Source of the DNA: Elmis aenea
Lineage: Eukaryota > Arthropoda > Insecta > Coleoptera > Elmidae
Direction of reading: 5' to 3'
DNA: 64,000 bases
Assembly: GCA_947652605.1 (NCBI GenBank)
Contig: OX393579.1
Span: forward strand, 26,867,674 to 26,931,673
Positions 9,666 through 21,012 of this stretch are shown piece after piece. The notes under the pieces were generated by a model. That model was not told the DNA's origin, made no database searches, and saw only the letters and a program-made list of their open reading frames with translations. A program made the translations under genes and the position numbers. Positions within the stretch are counted from its first letter, which is position 1. Each line of letters opens with the position of its first letter.

Positions 9666-12326
9666 CATACCCTAGAAAAAAAATCACATAAAAAAAAACA
9701 TTTAATTTTGTGTATAGTAAGTCTTATTGATTAGCTAATGTAATATTAAGTTTAAAAAATGCAGTTATCGTGTACTTAATTCGATTATACAATAAATAGT
9801 TTTAGGACGTAAAATGTTATATCATGCTCGTAGTTTTGTAAAATAAGATCAGAAACTGTAGATTAGTAAATGGCGTGTTATTACTCTTTCAGGATATAAA
9901 ATAACTGGATCTACGTTCACATGAGACACATAGATAAAGACAAAGATAAGTCTTTTAGTTTGTCAGGAAAGTATATTGTGAATACGTAGAAAGAGCTCGG
10001 CAGCCATGGATGTTAGTTATTTATTGTACAATTTATTTAAGTAAATCCCAGAATGTATAAGCCCATTCTGAAATATTGACATGACAAAGAAGGTGATTTT
10101 GTTATACTAAAACTTATTTGGGACATGCTTTTTTTGTTTACGTTAAAATTTATTTTCTGGACAGTTAACAGATTACTGACAGAAAATATTTTCATAGCTT
10201 TCAAAGAAAATTGTTTTGTTAATCCTAGATTAAAATAAGTTTGCGGAATTCAACAACATCGAGATTTTTGTTATAACGTCTCAAACAGAAAATGTATCAT
10301 TGGGAATTCTCTTATATTTCGTTTCATAAGAGGAATATGTTAAAAGAATTTTACGACTACTACATGTGATATTTGTATCGCGAAAAGCGAACACGAAAAA
10401 TTTGCTATATAACCTTTATTCACGAAAAATGCATATCTATTTCAACATCGTCGTTTAGTGGGTAGCTTTTAGTATCGGATGCTCTCCCGCGACAAAGGTT
10501 TCCTGGGCCTCAGGTAAATACGCAGCAACGACCCGCCCAACCCTCCGGGCGTCGCTTCACTTCCCAGGAAGATAATGTAAACTAAACACCGCAGCGCCCT
10601 CTGCATTGAAGCATCCAGCGGCGTCTCGTGTTCTCTTGTTTATTTATTCGCTTCGATATATTTGTAAGAATAAAATGTTCCGATCGGAACACTTTCCACC
10701 ACTCCGTCAACAGAAGCTTTATCTTGTTTCAGCTAGATAATGAAATATCAGTCTCACTGCAAGAAAACTCCATCTTCCAGCCACTAAGGCACACTTGATT
10801 ACCGCAGGTTTACTGAATAAATGTTTTCTAACTCGTGATACACACACCCGAACGATAGGATTTTCTGTGGAAATTTAAGGTTTATTTTATTAAGATACAT
10901 GATACTTTCACATAGCTTCCAACCGACTTAAATAAATTGTTGACTTTCAACAAAAATAAATATAAATTAATACAGCTTCTCTCCCAATAAATTATTGGAT
11001 GAGGCTATTTATACTTTTTTTTTAAATAACTGAAATAAACCAATGAAACTAAGAAATAGTTTTTCTTAAAAAAAAACTCTTACCTAACCTTTAACCTAAT
11101 GTAAAAAATATATATAAGTAAGAAGTTGGGCCTTAGAAGTAAGTTTATTGTATGTATAAATAGCCAATTATTCATACATACTGTATGTATAAATAGTCAC
11201 ATCCTAAATTATTCTTTTTTAGTTACAATTTTTATTTTTATTTTTTTAAATAATTATCTTAGGTGCAGTTTTCATAATAATTACTATTAATAAATTAAAA
11301 CATTTGTAGTATTTACTCAAAAAACAAAAGACTATTTTGCAATGTTCTGGGTAATAAATTCGGTTTCAATAACAGACCGCACAGAACAAATGGCTATAGA
11401 TTATTCATTTCGTAATTTTAATAATTGCAACAAATAATTCGGATTTTGCGCCATCAAATAACGCTAAAAGTACATGTCGGTTGTAGCAGCATGCTCGTTA
11501 AAACAAGTATTTAAAAAAAAACACATCGAGCCATCGCACACTTTGATATATTGTCATTTAAAATGGAATAGTAACAAAAACAAAAAAAAATAAGATTTTA
11601 TTTTGTAGCAGTTATACAAATTTTTACTTAAAGTAGAAAAGTTATAATAAAATAACTTCAAGAATTTAGGAGACAAATGGAACACTAACAGAAAATAAAC
11701 AATGGTAAATTCCTATTCGCAAGCGGCCTGTCTTGAAAATTGTACTACATCGTGTGCTGTCCCAGTAACAGAAACAAGTTTTCATCTTAAAGACTAAGCT
11801 GTAACTTTGAAATCTAAACTTGTCTCTCTTGTTTAAATTGTGATTTATAAAACATCTCACATAGGTTTAAGTATTTGTGAATTTATCGTTTTCTTGTAAA
11901 GTTGCAATTGTAAAATAATGGCAAAGAACTTCTGAGAACCATTTATTTAACGAATAAGTATCTTGAGAACAGCTTTTTATTATAGCGACTTCTGAAGAGC
12001 ACTGTTTCTCTGAACTTATATTTTTATACTTGACAAAAATAAAACAGCTGAATTTTTCCTACAATTCAAGGAAAAATATTATATTTTTCCTTTCCTTATA
12101 TGTGTACCCTCTTTTTAAGTGTTATTTAATTAGAACATCTTAAATATACTTTGTGTCTTGTTATGCAATATTTTAAAATTAAATAACTAAAAGTATCATT
12201 TTCTTTTTTGTTTTTTTTTTGTATTTTTATTTTTTTTTATTGCCTAACAATTGGCATTTTTTGTAAAAAAGGATTCGTTTAAAATGTCATCATAACGCGA
12301 AAAAATTTTACATAAAGTAATTCAGC
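9666..12326. other. AT-rich DNA with one GC-rich island
   Basis: No gene recognised. The 10480-10640 block is clearly richer in G+C and CpG than its surroundings (CCCGCGACAAAGG, CCTCCGGGCGTCGC, GCAGCGCCCTCTGC). The stretch 11150-11205 repeats GTATGTATAAATAG twice. The rest is low-complexity A/T. Confidence 0.5.
10592..10604 (-). promoter_or_regulatory. Candidate CTCF-type core motif in a GC-rich island
   Basis: The - strand reads GCAGAGGGCGCTG, which fits the downstream core of the CTCF consensus (SYAGRKGGCRSYV) at every position. The upstream CCA part of the consensus is absent. It sits in the only GC-rich block of this region (10480-10640). CTCF is conserved in many insects and marks insulators and domain borders. 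One motif match is weak evidence. Confidence 0.3.
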
Positions 12327-12327
12327 T

Positions 12328-12427
12328 CGATTGTATAAAGCGCTTCACATCACATTCAAAGTCAATGGTATACTACCTATACTAGGTTAAGTTTATCATT
12401 CTATGTAAGGCTCTTTATGCAACCGGG
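12328..12427. mobile_element. Mini inverted-repeat element, CGATTGTATAAAG family
   Basis: CGATTGTATAAAGCGCTT at the left faces AAGGCTCTTTATGCAACCGG at the right, about 100 bp in all. Related ends (CGATTGCATAAAAGC) bound a 55-bp palindrome at 42122-42178 and probably a larger element at 47192-48015. Confidence 0.5.
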
Positions 12428-12883
12428 CATTTTAAGGCATTCAAAGTAGCTTCATCGAAGTTCATTATTCTATGAGTAGATTACAATAACAATGAAAGTT
12501 TAAATTACTATAATAAATTTTCGTTGTTTGTTTGGCTGCTACTTTAAGTTAAACCACCACCTAGCTTAGATCAGTGAATCTCAAAATATAGGTCGCGTAA
12601 CAACGTGTGTACCAAGTTATTGGTAGGTATTGTTGAGTCGGTCAGAAAATGTTCAATTTACTGTCGTTCCATTAAAGAACACTTATTTTTTTGAAAAAAC
12701 GGATTTCATAACCTTTATTTTAGTTTTTTTTTGTTATTTCTAAAAGTTTTAATTAATTTTTAGTTGCTAATGATCGTCGTGAAAAGTGTCAACACAAAAA
12801 AAATTGTCTTTCTACTCATGTATATGAAAGTTGTCATTTTCTCACTGCCTGTGCCTACCCTACATGAAAGTTAAACTTTTTTA

Positions 12884-12918
12884 CACTAGTGGCGAAAGTT
12901 GATTTTCGCTACTAGTGG
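12884..12918. repeat. Perfect-stem hairpin
   Basis: CACTAGTGGCGAAA and TTTTCGCTACTAGTG form a nearly perfect 14-bp stem around a 5-base loop. It may be the tip of a decayed foldback element. No function is evident. Confidence 0.6.
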
Positions 12919-13149
12919 CAAAAATAATGTCAATGTCAAAACGAAATTGTAAAATTTAGGATTTTTTTAAGCTTAAACTCATAATAAACTAAAATAGCGT
13001 TAATATTATTATAAAATAATTTAATTTTAATGGACCATTTTATATAAAAGCCCAAGAATGGTAAAAAAAATAATATTAAATATATTTCGTTTGCAGGTTA
13101 TAATTTTATTTCTGTCAATGTCAGTGTGGAGGTCACGATGCTCTCATTG

Positions 13150-13862
13150 GCATCTTAGAAACGGTGAGAGATACGAGATCAGTTAAATTAGAGAAAAGTT
13201 GCACATTTTTATGGCGATTGAGAATCTAAAAAATAATCGTAGATGTTATTATTATTACCAGATTTATAACAAAAAAAACAAACTGAAAAATGTGATTTTA
13301 GAAAATAATTATTATCTTCAGATTGATAAACTATAACACTTTTTTTAATGGTTATAAACTGAACATTCTTGTAATGAATTTATAAAATCGTGAATGAATA
13401 ACAATTTAATCTATAAAAAACAGTCATACATTTTCTTGCTAATAGCACTGGGCGATATCGAAATTACATCGGAAAAAAAAGTTCATCGGCTGTGAATTTT
13501 GTCTTTACTAATATAAACCCAAAATTTTTAAATTTCAACAAGTGTTTTTTAAAGTTATGTTGCTTATCGATCTAAAAAGCTAATTTTTTTTGTCTGTTTA
13601 ATGGAATAAAATCCAATATGGCAGCCATAAGGAATAAAAAAGTTAACTCTCGCAGCCTGAAATCTAAAAAAATGTTTGTCCACGTCATTCAACCCAGAAT
13701 GGTCAAAAACATAAGATTACCAAGTTTGATTAAAAAAACGTCTATAAATCTGCAAATAATCATAATATCCACGATTTTTCTTCAGACTTTTGAATCGCAA
13801 TAAAAATGTGCAACTTCTCACTAATTTAACTGATCTCGTATATCTCACAATTTCGTTTCGTC
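13150..13862. repeat. Foldback pair around 13.5 kb
   Basis: A block at 13155-13245 (GAGATACGAGATCAGTTAAA, GTTGCACATTTTTAT, GCGATTG) reappears inverted at 13775-13860. Weaker pairing continues inward (AATCGTAGATGTTAT against ATAATATCCACGATT). The arms are 90-130 bp with about 500 bp between them. I see no clear target duplication or transposase. A 61-codon frame at 13618 inside it is not supported. Confidence 0.6.
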
Positions 13863-14068
13863 TTTTTGAGTTTATAAAATGCAATTTAAAATGTAAAACA
13901 AATATAGAAAAACTAATTATGATTACATATCGTTTTTTCTTATCTACGTTAATTTACCCGATATGTCATTTTCATGCACTTAAAAAAAAAGTTAATATTG
14001 TTATTAAACACTAAAGGTTAGCAGATTTCTTTTTTTTTAATGAGGCCCATAGTTAGATCAAGTCAATG

Positions 14069-14527
14069 GGCGCGTTCAGCCGACGCAACGGTTGCCAGTC
14101 ACCGTAAACAAGTTTCAGTTATGTTTACACGCAACAAGTTGAGAATGCCTGTACGGATAGTTTACAGTTTGATGTTGATGTCATGACGTTGCTTTTTGTT
14201 ATGACATTTGTAATAGAGGTTATGTATACCTGATGTGAGTAAAATTGAATTTGTGTTTATAAGTACTGAAACTAATTGATTGCTTATCAGTACAAAATCA
14301 TTTAAATCTATTTGCTGCCCGGTACTCATTATTAAGTGGTTGCAGTCAGTCACAATGTCAAAATGACAGTTAAAAATGAGGTTAAGTAATAGCGTTTACT
14401 AAAGTTACCAAACAAATTTTATGGTGAATACATTCGCCAACAGTTGCTAGTCACCAAAACTTAATACTGTGCGTTCAGAGTACTAAACAAGACAACATAC
14501 TCAACTGTAGCGTCGGCTGAACGCGCC
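14069..14527. mobile_element. MITE with 18-bp GGCGCGTTCAGCC ends and AATG target duplication
   Basis: Left end GGCGCGTTCAGCCGACGC and right end GCGTCGGCTGAACGCGCC are a perfect 18-bp inverted repeat. AATG flanks both sides (14065-14068 and 14528-14531). Inside, GTTGCCAGTCACC near 14091 and GTTGCTAGTCACC near 14443 are direct subterminal repeats. GC-rich ends in AT-rich DNA make the borders unambiguous. I cannot assign a superfamily. Confidence 0.85.
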
Positions 14528-15001
14528 AATGTTCTAGTGGCATATATTACCTACATCTTCTAAATAATTCTTCACCTTACTAGATTAAGCTCGCATTTGT
14601 TGCTAACTTTTATATATTAAAGTGGGAATATTCTAATTTATCTCATGAGTAAAAAAACATTCAGTCATCTCTGAGCGCGTTATCAAATGTTTCGTTATAA
14701 CTTTTAAGACGGGCAATTCATGCATGTACATACATATGTACGTAGTACATATACAAATACAACCAAACTAAAATAAAAAGTAAATTATGTTTAAATTATC
14801 TCTTCAGCCGAATTAATTAACACTAACTGTCCGACTTTAACATTTACATGGTTGCACATGAAAGGTGGTTAATTATCGCCGCCAAATAATACATAGCATG
14901 GTCTCATCCCCTTAATATATATGTTCCGTCGAGCTCGTACCCATATACCGTGTGCTGTTTTATTCAAAGTTGTGGAGCAATTTAAAAAAATGAGACTCGC
15001 T

Positions 15002-15014
15002 GTTACCTAGCAAC
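15002..15014. promoter_or_regulatory. Candidate RFX X-box
   Basis: GTTACCTAGCAAC matches the RFX X-box consensus GTNRCC, short spacer, RGYAAC, as an imperfect palindrome. RFX factors drive ciliary genes in sensory neurons. The surrounding 14930-15120 is less AT-rich than average, but no transcription start or gene is visible next to it, so the target is unknown. Confidence 0.3.
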
Positions 15015-15851
15015 GCCAGGTTTCACACCAAACATTGGTCAGTATATACCGGTTGACAATTTAAAGATTAATAAACCTGTGTATAAGTGCATATGGCGCG
15101 GTTTCGGCTCAGGTTGCAGTTAAAGCTAAAGCGTTAAATGATTTATACGACTCTAAGTAAGCACATTAACGGATTACGTTTCACCTCGTTCTTTTATAAA
15201 CCAACTAACGAAATCTGCTTTACTTTTGTTTATTTCATCACGAAAGAAAAGTGCTTTATTGATTAACGTTTCGAAATCACCGCTGACTAACTAACCTTTG
15301 GCCAGTATTATTGCCTGCTAGCTATTTCTTTAGCATATCCCTTTAAAAGCTTTTCGAAGTAATGTGATATTGGACGGTTTTCAAAACAGAAAAAGACATG
15401 TTTTCAAATGCTAATGTATGGTGATAGATTGCCTTAAACATACATGGAATAGATATACTTCGAAATCTTTGAATAAAAGATAAAGTTCTGAATTTTTTAA
15501 TGCACTTTCAATTACTAAATAGAATTTTGTAATATATTTAAAAGTGTACATTCGCTTTAATAATTGAAACTGGTATCTATTACCCAGGAAGTTAACTACC
15601 TAAAGTGTATAAACACAAAAAAAAACTGGGGGCGTATCGTCGAATCGTCGTACGTTAAAATACTTTCAACCAGCTAAAAAAGTATTTTCATAAATTGGTT
15701 TTCTCGAATCTAGTTTAGGGATCTTTAAGCTCTGGCAATATGGCATAATTAGAAGGGATAATTAAAATGATTATGAGTTTTTGATAGCCAGTTATATCTG
15801 TTTAATGCATTTTAATTTTCGCTTGTGTTAAAATTATGCATTCTACAAACA

Positions 15852-16008
15852 ACGGGAGGCAAATGGTTGGGAACGGTTCAATTTTAGCTAAACAGTGCGT
15901 TTTTTTTTTTTTTAAATCGGAGCCGAATACATCACATGCGGGGATAGCTATGAACTTATTCACTGTTTAGCTAAAATTAAGTCCTTACGGGACATTTGTC
16001 TAACCCTG
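15852..16008. mobile_element. Small TIR element, TTTTAGCTAAACAGTG family
   Basis: CAATTTTAGCTAAACAGTG at about 15879 faces CACTGTTTAGCTAAAATT at 15961. The outer ends (AACGGGAGGCAAATG and CATTTGTCTAACCCTG) also pair loosely. The middle motif GAATACATCACAT recurs in the 52.64-kb copy. About 157 bp, non-autonomous. Confidence 0.55.
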
Positions 16009-17302
16009 TTGATAAAATTTTAAATTACACTTTTTCACAAGATTCAAACAGTTTGCTGTTCTAGGCATTTCTTTTTACTGTAAAAGAAGAGAGGGAAATC
16101 ACAATATTTGATAAACATACTAGTGACCATTTGATTTCAGAAAATAGGTATATTTGCGAATAATTTTTAAAATATTATACGACATAAATTTTTCTATAAA
16201 AATAGTTGATCGTTGTTCAAATTCAGTTGGTCTATGCTATGGTCTATAGCTATAGAACTGCAATATTAATGTAATATAAATATTTTATAGTTACTAAAAT
16301 GTTTATGGTTTTACCTTTTACACGTTCAATATCCAAGAATTAGATAGAAAATGGCAATGGCACAGTACGGCAGTCGGATATTAATCTTCGTTATATTGTG
16401 TATTGTATTCTCCTCACGCGTTTATTGCGAAAAATGATATCGAAAATTAAGTATAAGTGTTCAAAAAAGCGATGTATCACAAAAGGTCTTTCATAAAAAA
16501 CTTAATATCAGATATTTGATTTTGCTGATTTTACTGCGTGGATAAAACGCCACGACTTATTACAGTTTAAATATTAGAGAAAAATACATGGTAAGCTAAT
16601 AAATACGAGCAAACTTTACAGGGTTTTAATGGTTACAGCTAAGAGTTGCGAAATAAAATTTCATTTTCTATAATGAGTTAAAACTAAATTAGAATACATA
16701 TACAGGGTGTCCCAAGATTACATTTCCAGCATGGGGATCTCGCTTATTATAAAAGATACAGGTTTGTTTAAATTAGATGAATTATTCCTTAGTATGAGAG
16801 GAGCCAGAATCAATTTTTAAAAGTACAAAATTTCTCGTGCTTCAGATGTTATAGCAAAAAATATGAAAATGTCCAATTTCTTTTTTCCCTCATAACTTTT
16901 TTGTCTTAATCATTACAACAATGTTATTTGTACTTTCTTAAGGTACTTTGTAATGAAGAATGTAACTGTTATTTTAGATTATTTTTAACACTTACCATTT
17001 TTGAGATATTACCCCTAACTTCATGTTTTCTTATGGGCCACGAAGTTGGGTATGGAATAGTTGAATGTGCTTTTTTTCCTCTTTAAAATGAGATATTACT
17101 TGTTACATTTATTTTTATAAATAAGTCACAAAATCAAGAAAAATCGTATTTTACCCATCACTTATCAAGCTATCTATGAAAATAAAAACAAAAAACAACT
17201 AATTAAATGTCAAACGACAGTTACTGTTTGTCTGCGGTATCATTTATTAGAAATTCACATTATTGTTGTGTAATTCGATAGTCTTTGTAGTAATTGTTAT
17301 AA

Positions 17303-17441
17303 TGATGGCAACATTTAAAAATAGCGGAAAATTTGCCATGTTGAGATGCTACATTCTTCGCCATAAAAACTGTGTAGAAGCTAAGCGAATATACTTAGAG
17401 CTATATCCCGAGAAAAGGCAACGAAGGATGTGTAATTACTA
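17303..17441 (+). pseudogene. N-terminal stub of a DUF4817-type transposase
   Basis: A short frame reads MATFKNSGKFAMLRCYILRH then KNCVEAKRIYLELYPEKRQR before a stop. This is the start of the helix-turn-helix region found in DUF4817-type mariner transposases (…A…YxxxFPERRxP…). It corresponds to the region just before the transposase start at 3122 in the other element. Everything catalytic has been deleted, so the element is a deletion derivative moved in trans. Confidence 0.6.
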
Positions 17442-18070
17442 AAATTTGGAAATAAATTTAAAAGTATATGTTTTTTTCGACAAATCAACCAAAAATCCAA
17501 AACAAATCAATGATTAATTAGAATTATTTATTTTACACAGTTTCTATTGCAAACAATACTAAACAATTCTAATAAATGATACCGCAGACAAATGGTAACT
17601 GTCATTCGACATTTAATTAGTTGTTTTTTGTTTTTATTTTCATAGATAGCTTGATAAGTGATGGGAAAATACGATTTTTCTTGATTTTGTGACTTATTTA
17701 TAAAAATAAATGTAGCAAGTAATATCTCATTTTAAAGAGGGAAAAAAGGCACATTCAACTATTCCATAGCCAACTTCGCGGCCCATAAGAAAAAATGAAG
17801 TTAGGGGTAATATCTCGAAAATGGTAAGTGTTAAAAATAATCTAAAATAATAGTTACATTATCCATTACAAAGTACCTTAAGAAAATACAAATAAAATTG
17901 TAGTAATAATTAAGGTAAAAAAGTTATGAGAGAAAAAAGAAATTGGACATTTTCATATTTTTTGCTATAACATCTGAAGCACGAGGAATTTTGTGCTCTT
18001 AAAAGTTGATTGTGGCTCCTCTCATACTAAGGATTAATTCATCTAATTTAAACAAACCTGTATCTCTTAT

Positions 18071-18600
18071 ACGAGGGCGTATTGAAAAGTAAGGTCTCCA
18101 ACGATGCCATTTCCGAACGCGAGTTGCTAGGCGAAATTTGACAACAGCGCTGCATTCCTTGGTTCCCCCACCACAGTGTTGAACCATCCGCGAGACCTTG
18201 GAACGCTAGGTCGCTGCGTAGCAGTGGTTTAGGATGGGGCTCCCGCTTAGCTCGCCCGCCAGGTGCGAACTGCGCTCAGTCATTCGATTTTTGAATGCAA
18301 AAATGGTTTCTCCGATAGACATTCATCGCCAGTTAGTGGAAGTATACGGTGCGAATTGTATGGACATAAAAAACGTGCGGAAGTGGTGCCGGGAGTTTTC
18401 TGAGGGCCGGGAAAACGTCCACGATGAACAGCGGTCGGGGCGGCCGAGTTTGCCGGAATCAACGGCGGCTCGAATCGACGAGATGGTGCGCAATAACCGG
18501 AGAATAACCCTTCATGAGTAGTAGCCACACTCTTCATTAAGACCTTCCCTTATCCCGTATGCAGCAAGCATGGTACAACATTTTCGTATTAAGATTTTCG
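18071..18600 (+). mobile_element. Truncated mariner, 5' part only
   Basis: It starts at a TA with ACGAGGGCGTATTGAAAAGT, a mariner-type terminus, and leads to the transposase N-terminus at 18234. No inverted copy of this terminus is found on the right, so the 3' portion is missing. It is inserted in the right arm of the palindromic element at 16703. G+C is clearly higher than in the flanks, which suggests a recent or horizontally acquired element. The right edge is approximate. Confidence 0.7.
18234..18521 (+). pseudogene. Mariner transposase N-terminus (SETMAR-like HTH)
   Basis: The 95-codon frame carries RSVIRFLNAKMVSPIDIHRQ, VRKWCREFSEGRENVHDE and RSGRPSLPESTAARIDEMVR. These are the paired helix-turn-helix, the linker motif and the start of the second helix-turn-helix of a mariner transposase, which normally has about 345 residues. 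It stops after NNRRITLHE. The DDD catalytic domain is absent and the sequence beyond is not transposase-like. The first roughly 8 residues, before RCELRSV, may be read-in and not native. It cannot be active. Confidence 0.85.
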
Positions 18601-18664
18601 ACTTAGAATTTTACAAAGAACATCGCCACGTGTAGCGCTTCCGCCAATTTTTACACACCCTGTA

Positions 18665-20719
18665 TACCTAATAGACACAATTAGTTATTAAGATAAAATT
18701 AAAAAGACCAACACAACATCACACGTTAAAATTGTACAGTACAAATAAACTAACTTAACATCCTGTAATTTATTCTAAGAAGTAGGGTACAGAGCAAAAC
18801 TGTATAAAATTATTGGGTTGGAAACTAAAGGCATACAGTTTACTTTTGACATGCAGATATGGTATAAAAACAATTAAATAAATGTACTCTTTTAGCCTTG
18901 AAAAAGCTCATAAAATGAGCTCATGAGCGAAATGTTGGATTTTTAAAAAAACGTAAATAAATAAGCATACTGTCCAGTAAAACCAGAGTTTCTTTATTTT
19001 TCGTCGATATTGCAATTAAATGTAATACAATAACTCCAAATGTATAGGTCCTTTACATTTGCACCCGACACAAAGTTCTCTCATTTGTGGGTTTAGAGTT
19101 TATTTATATACACATGGTGCCTTTTAGTAGGATAGAGATTTGCTTTTTTTTCTACCCAGAACTTTGTGAGTTATCCATTTTGTACAGCCAATTAAAAATC
19201 GGTCTAAAAAAAAACAAAATTCTGACTTGGCAACCGAAAAGAACATACTAAGATCCGATTAACTAAACTGATTTCGCAAAGTTCGTGTGAAATTTACTTT
19301 CTATCTTTTTGAAAATACCTCAGTTTTTTTAAATGCCTTAACAGAGTGATATGATCCAAGCTCATTCTTTGGTAGATGATAATGCGTCGTCATTGAAATC
19401 TGATTGGCTTCAAATCTGTGAATCGTCTTACAGATGTTATTTGTCAACGTTCGAGTGCTTAAAATACGTTTACATTTCTATATAAATTTTGCAGGCACGT
19501 AATTTTATTGAGACAATTGTAGGGTATATCAAAACAATCTTGCAACGCTTTTTAATAAAAACACCTTCATTTGTTTCATGGTTGTTGAAAAGTAGGTGTA
19601 AGAAATGCAACCATCTTATATTTTTTATTCCTCAATAATTTTACCGATTACTACCACTTCTGCGGGGAAAAAAATGAAAATATCTCTTTTGAATTATCCT
19701 TTGACTTCAACTTTTCAGGACATGTTTATCATGCTAACTCATAACGAACAAACGGTTCAGGATATATTCCAATATTCTGTTTGTAAGTAACTTCAAAAAT
19801 TATCCAAACCTTTAAAAAAAAAATTTTTAAACGTTAACTTAAAAATTGATTGATACTAAACGCGATTTAGAGAAGGATTCGCCGATGAAATAAAAATTCA
19901 CCGAGGCCTCCGGTCAGACCGAGTTCTATCCATTGTTTCAGGATTTCTTGTTCACAGCTCTTGAAAAACTTTGTGCTTTTCTAGTAAACGCTTTAAGGTA
20001 GTTTTTTTTCGAAACTTTTTTTACGACAATAAATCTTCGATTTATTCGTCGAAAGTTTAATTATATGAAATAAGACTTAAAAATTATGTCCACATATATA
20101 TTTTTTCGGACTTGATTGGTTAGTTGTGCTCTTATGAACAATTTTATAAAAATTTTATTAAGAAATTAAGGTTGGGGGAAAATTATTTTAAATTACTTAT
20201 TGGTGACTAATCCTGCACACAGATAGGACATACTCGATTTCTATTTTATAATGGAATAAAAAACGACAAGTATTAGCTACTTGTCGAAAAATTTATTTAA
20301 CGCGGGTGCAATAATGCCCCTCATTCCCTATTCAAAAATAATGATTACTAATTCAATTTAAAAAACACAATTCGTTACAAACTTTTTTTTTAAAGAAATT
20401 TTTTGTATAACAATTGTAGTTTTTAAATACAAATTAAATTTTTTCAATACCAATTGTATTTTTTAATAAAGGTAATAACAAAAATTTACGTTTCTGACTC
20501 TGACTGCAGATAACTGGTTAATCAATTCATCAAAATCAGCATCTGTTACCCAATTTGGCACCAGAGGCGACCAGGGGCTGTTGCCTCTATCTGCTCTCCA
20601 TTAGTTACGCCAATGAGTTACGGTCACAAAACTTAGTTTTTGTTAAATAAACCTTACAGACACTAACATTTAGCAAACCAATACAAATTATTACATAGGT
20701 CCTCTGGAATTGCATTTTA
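18665..20719. other. Non-coding DNA, one faint coding-like patch
   Basis: AT-rich with no gene recognised. On the - strand around 20505-20600 a short frame reads PLVPNWVTDADFDELINQL, which looks protein-like in composition, but I cannot link it to a family or to any flanking exon signal. Frames at 19605-19790 are not supported. Confidence 0.45.
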
Positions 20720-20721
20720 TA

Positions 20722-21010
20722 CAGGGTAGGCCAAAAGTACGGTAACGCCGCTATAACGGCGTAAATACAAGTTTATGAAAAAAAACAAAATTTTATAAAA
20801 AGTGTATGGCAAATTTTTAGCTACATTTTAACGTTCTTCAATTTAAAAATATGACGATCTGCTGCACACGGTTAGCCGGAAAAAAAAAATGAAGAACGTC
20901 AAAATGTAGCTAATAATTTGCCATACACTTTTTATTTAAAAAAAAATAATTTTCATCAAACTTGTATTTACGCCGTTATAGCGGCGTTACCGTACTTTTG
21001 GCCTACCCTG
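20722..21010. mobile_element. Perfectly bounded palindromic TA-MITE
   Basis: 289 bp flanked by TA (20720-20721 and 21011-21012). Ends CAGGGTAGGCCAAAAGTACG and its exact inverted partner CGTACTTTTGGCCTACCCTG. Pairing continues with GGTAACGCCGCTATAACGGC and GTGTATGGCAAAT over nearly the whole length, leaving a loop around GCTGCACACGG near 20860. The close match between arms suggests recent activity. The overlapping 93-codon frame at 20918 is a product of the repeat. Confidence 0.92.
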
Positions 21011-21012
21011 TA

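Larger units (their letters stand above)
14532..16700. other. Non-coding DNA with a possible X-box and a small MITE
   Basis: No gene recognised. It contains an X-box-like motif (15002-15014) and the inverted-repeat element at 15852-16008, annotated separately. 14720-14760 is a TA-rich palindrome (ACATACATATGTACG). The remainder is AT-rich and featureless. Confidence 0.5.
16703..18662. mobile_element. DUF4817-mariner-derived palindromic element with a nested mariner fragment
   Basis: It begins TA then CAGGGTGTCCCAAGATTAC. The arms (about 16703-17242 and 17577-18070) pair over some 500 bp: GCTTATTATAAAAGATACAG, CTTCAGATGTTATAGC, GATAGCTTGATAAGTG and ACCGCAGACAAA are all inverted on the other side. 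The 330-bp core keeps the first residues of a DUF4817-type transposase. A mariner fragment interrupts the right arm at the TA at 18069-18070. The final CACACCCTG then TA at 18654-18664 may be this element's own terminus, but its match to the left end is short. Confidence 0.75.
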
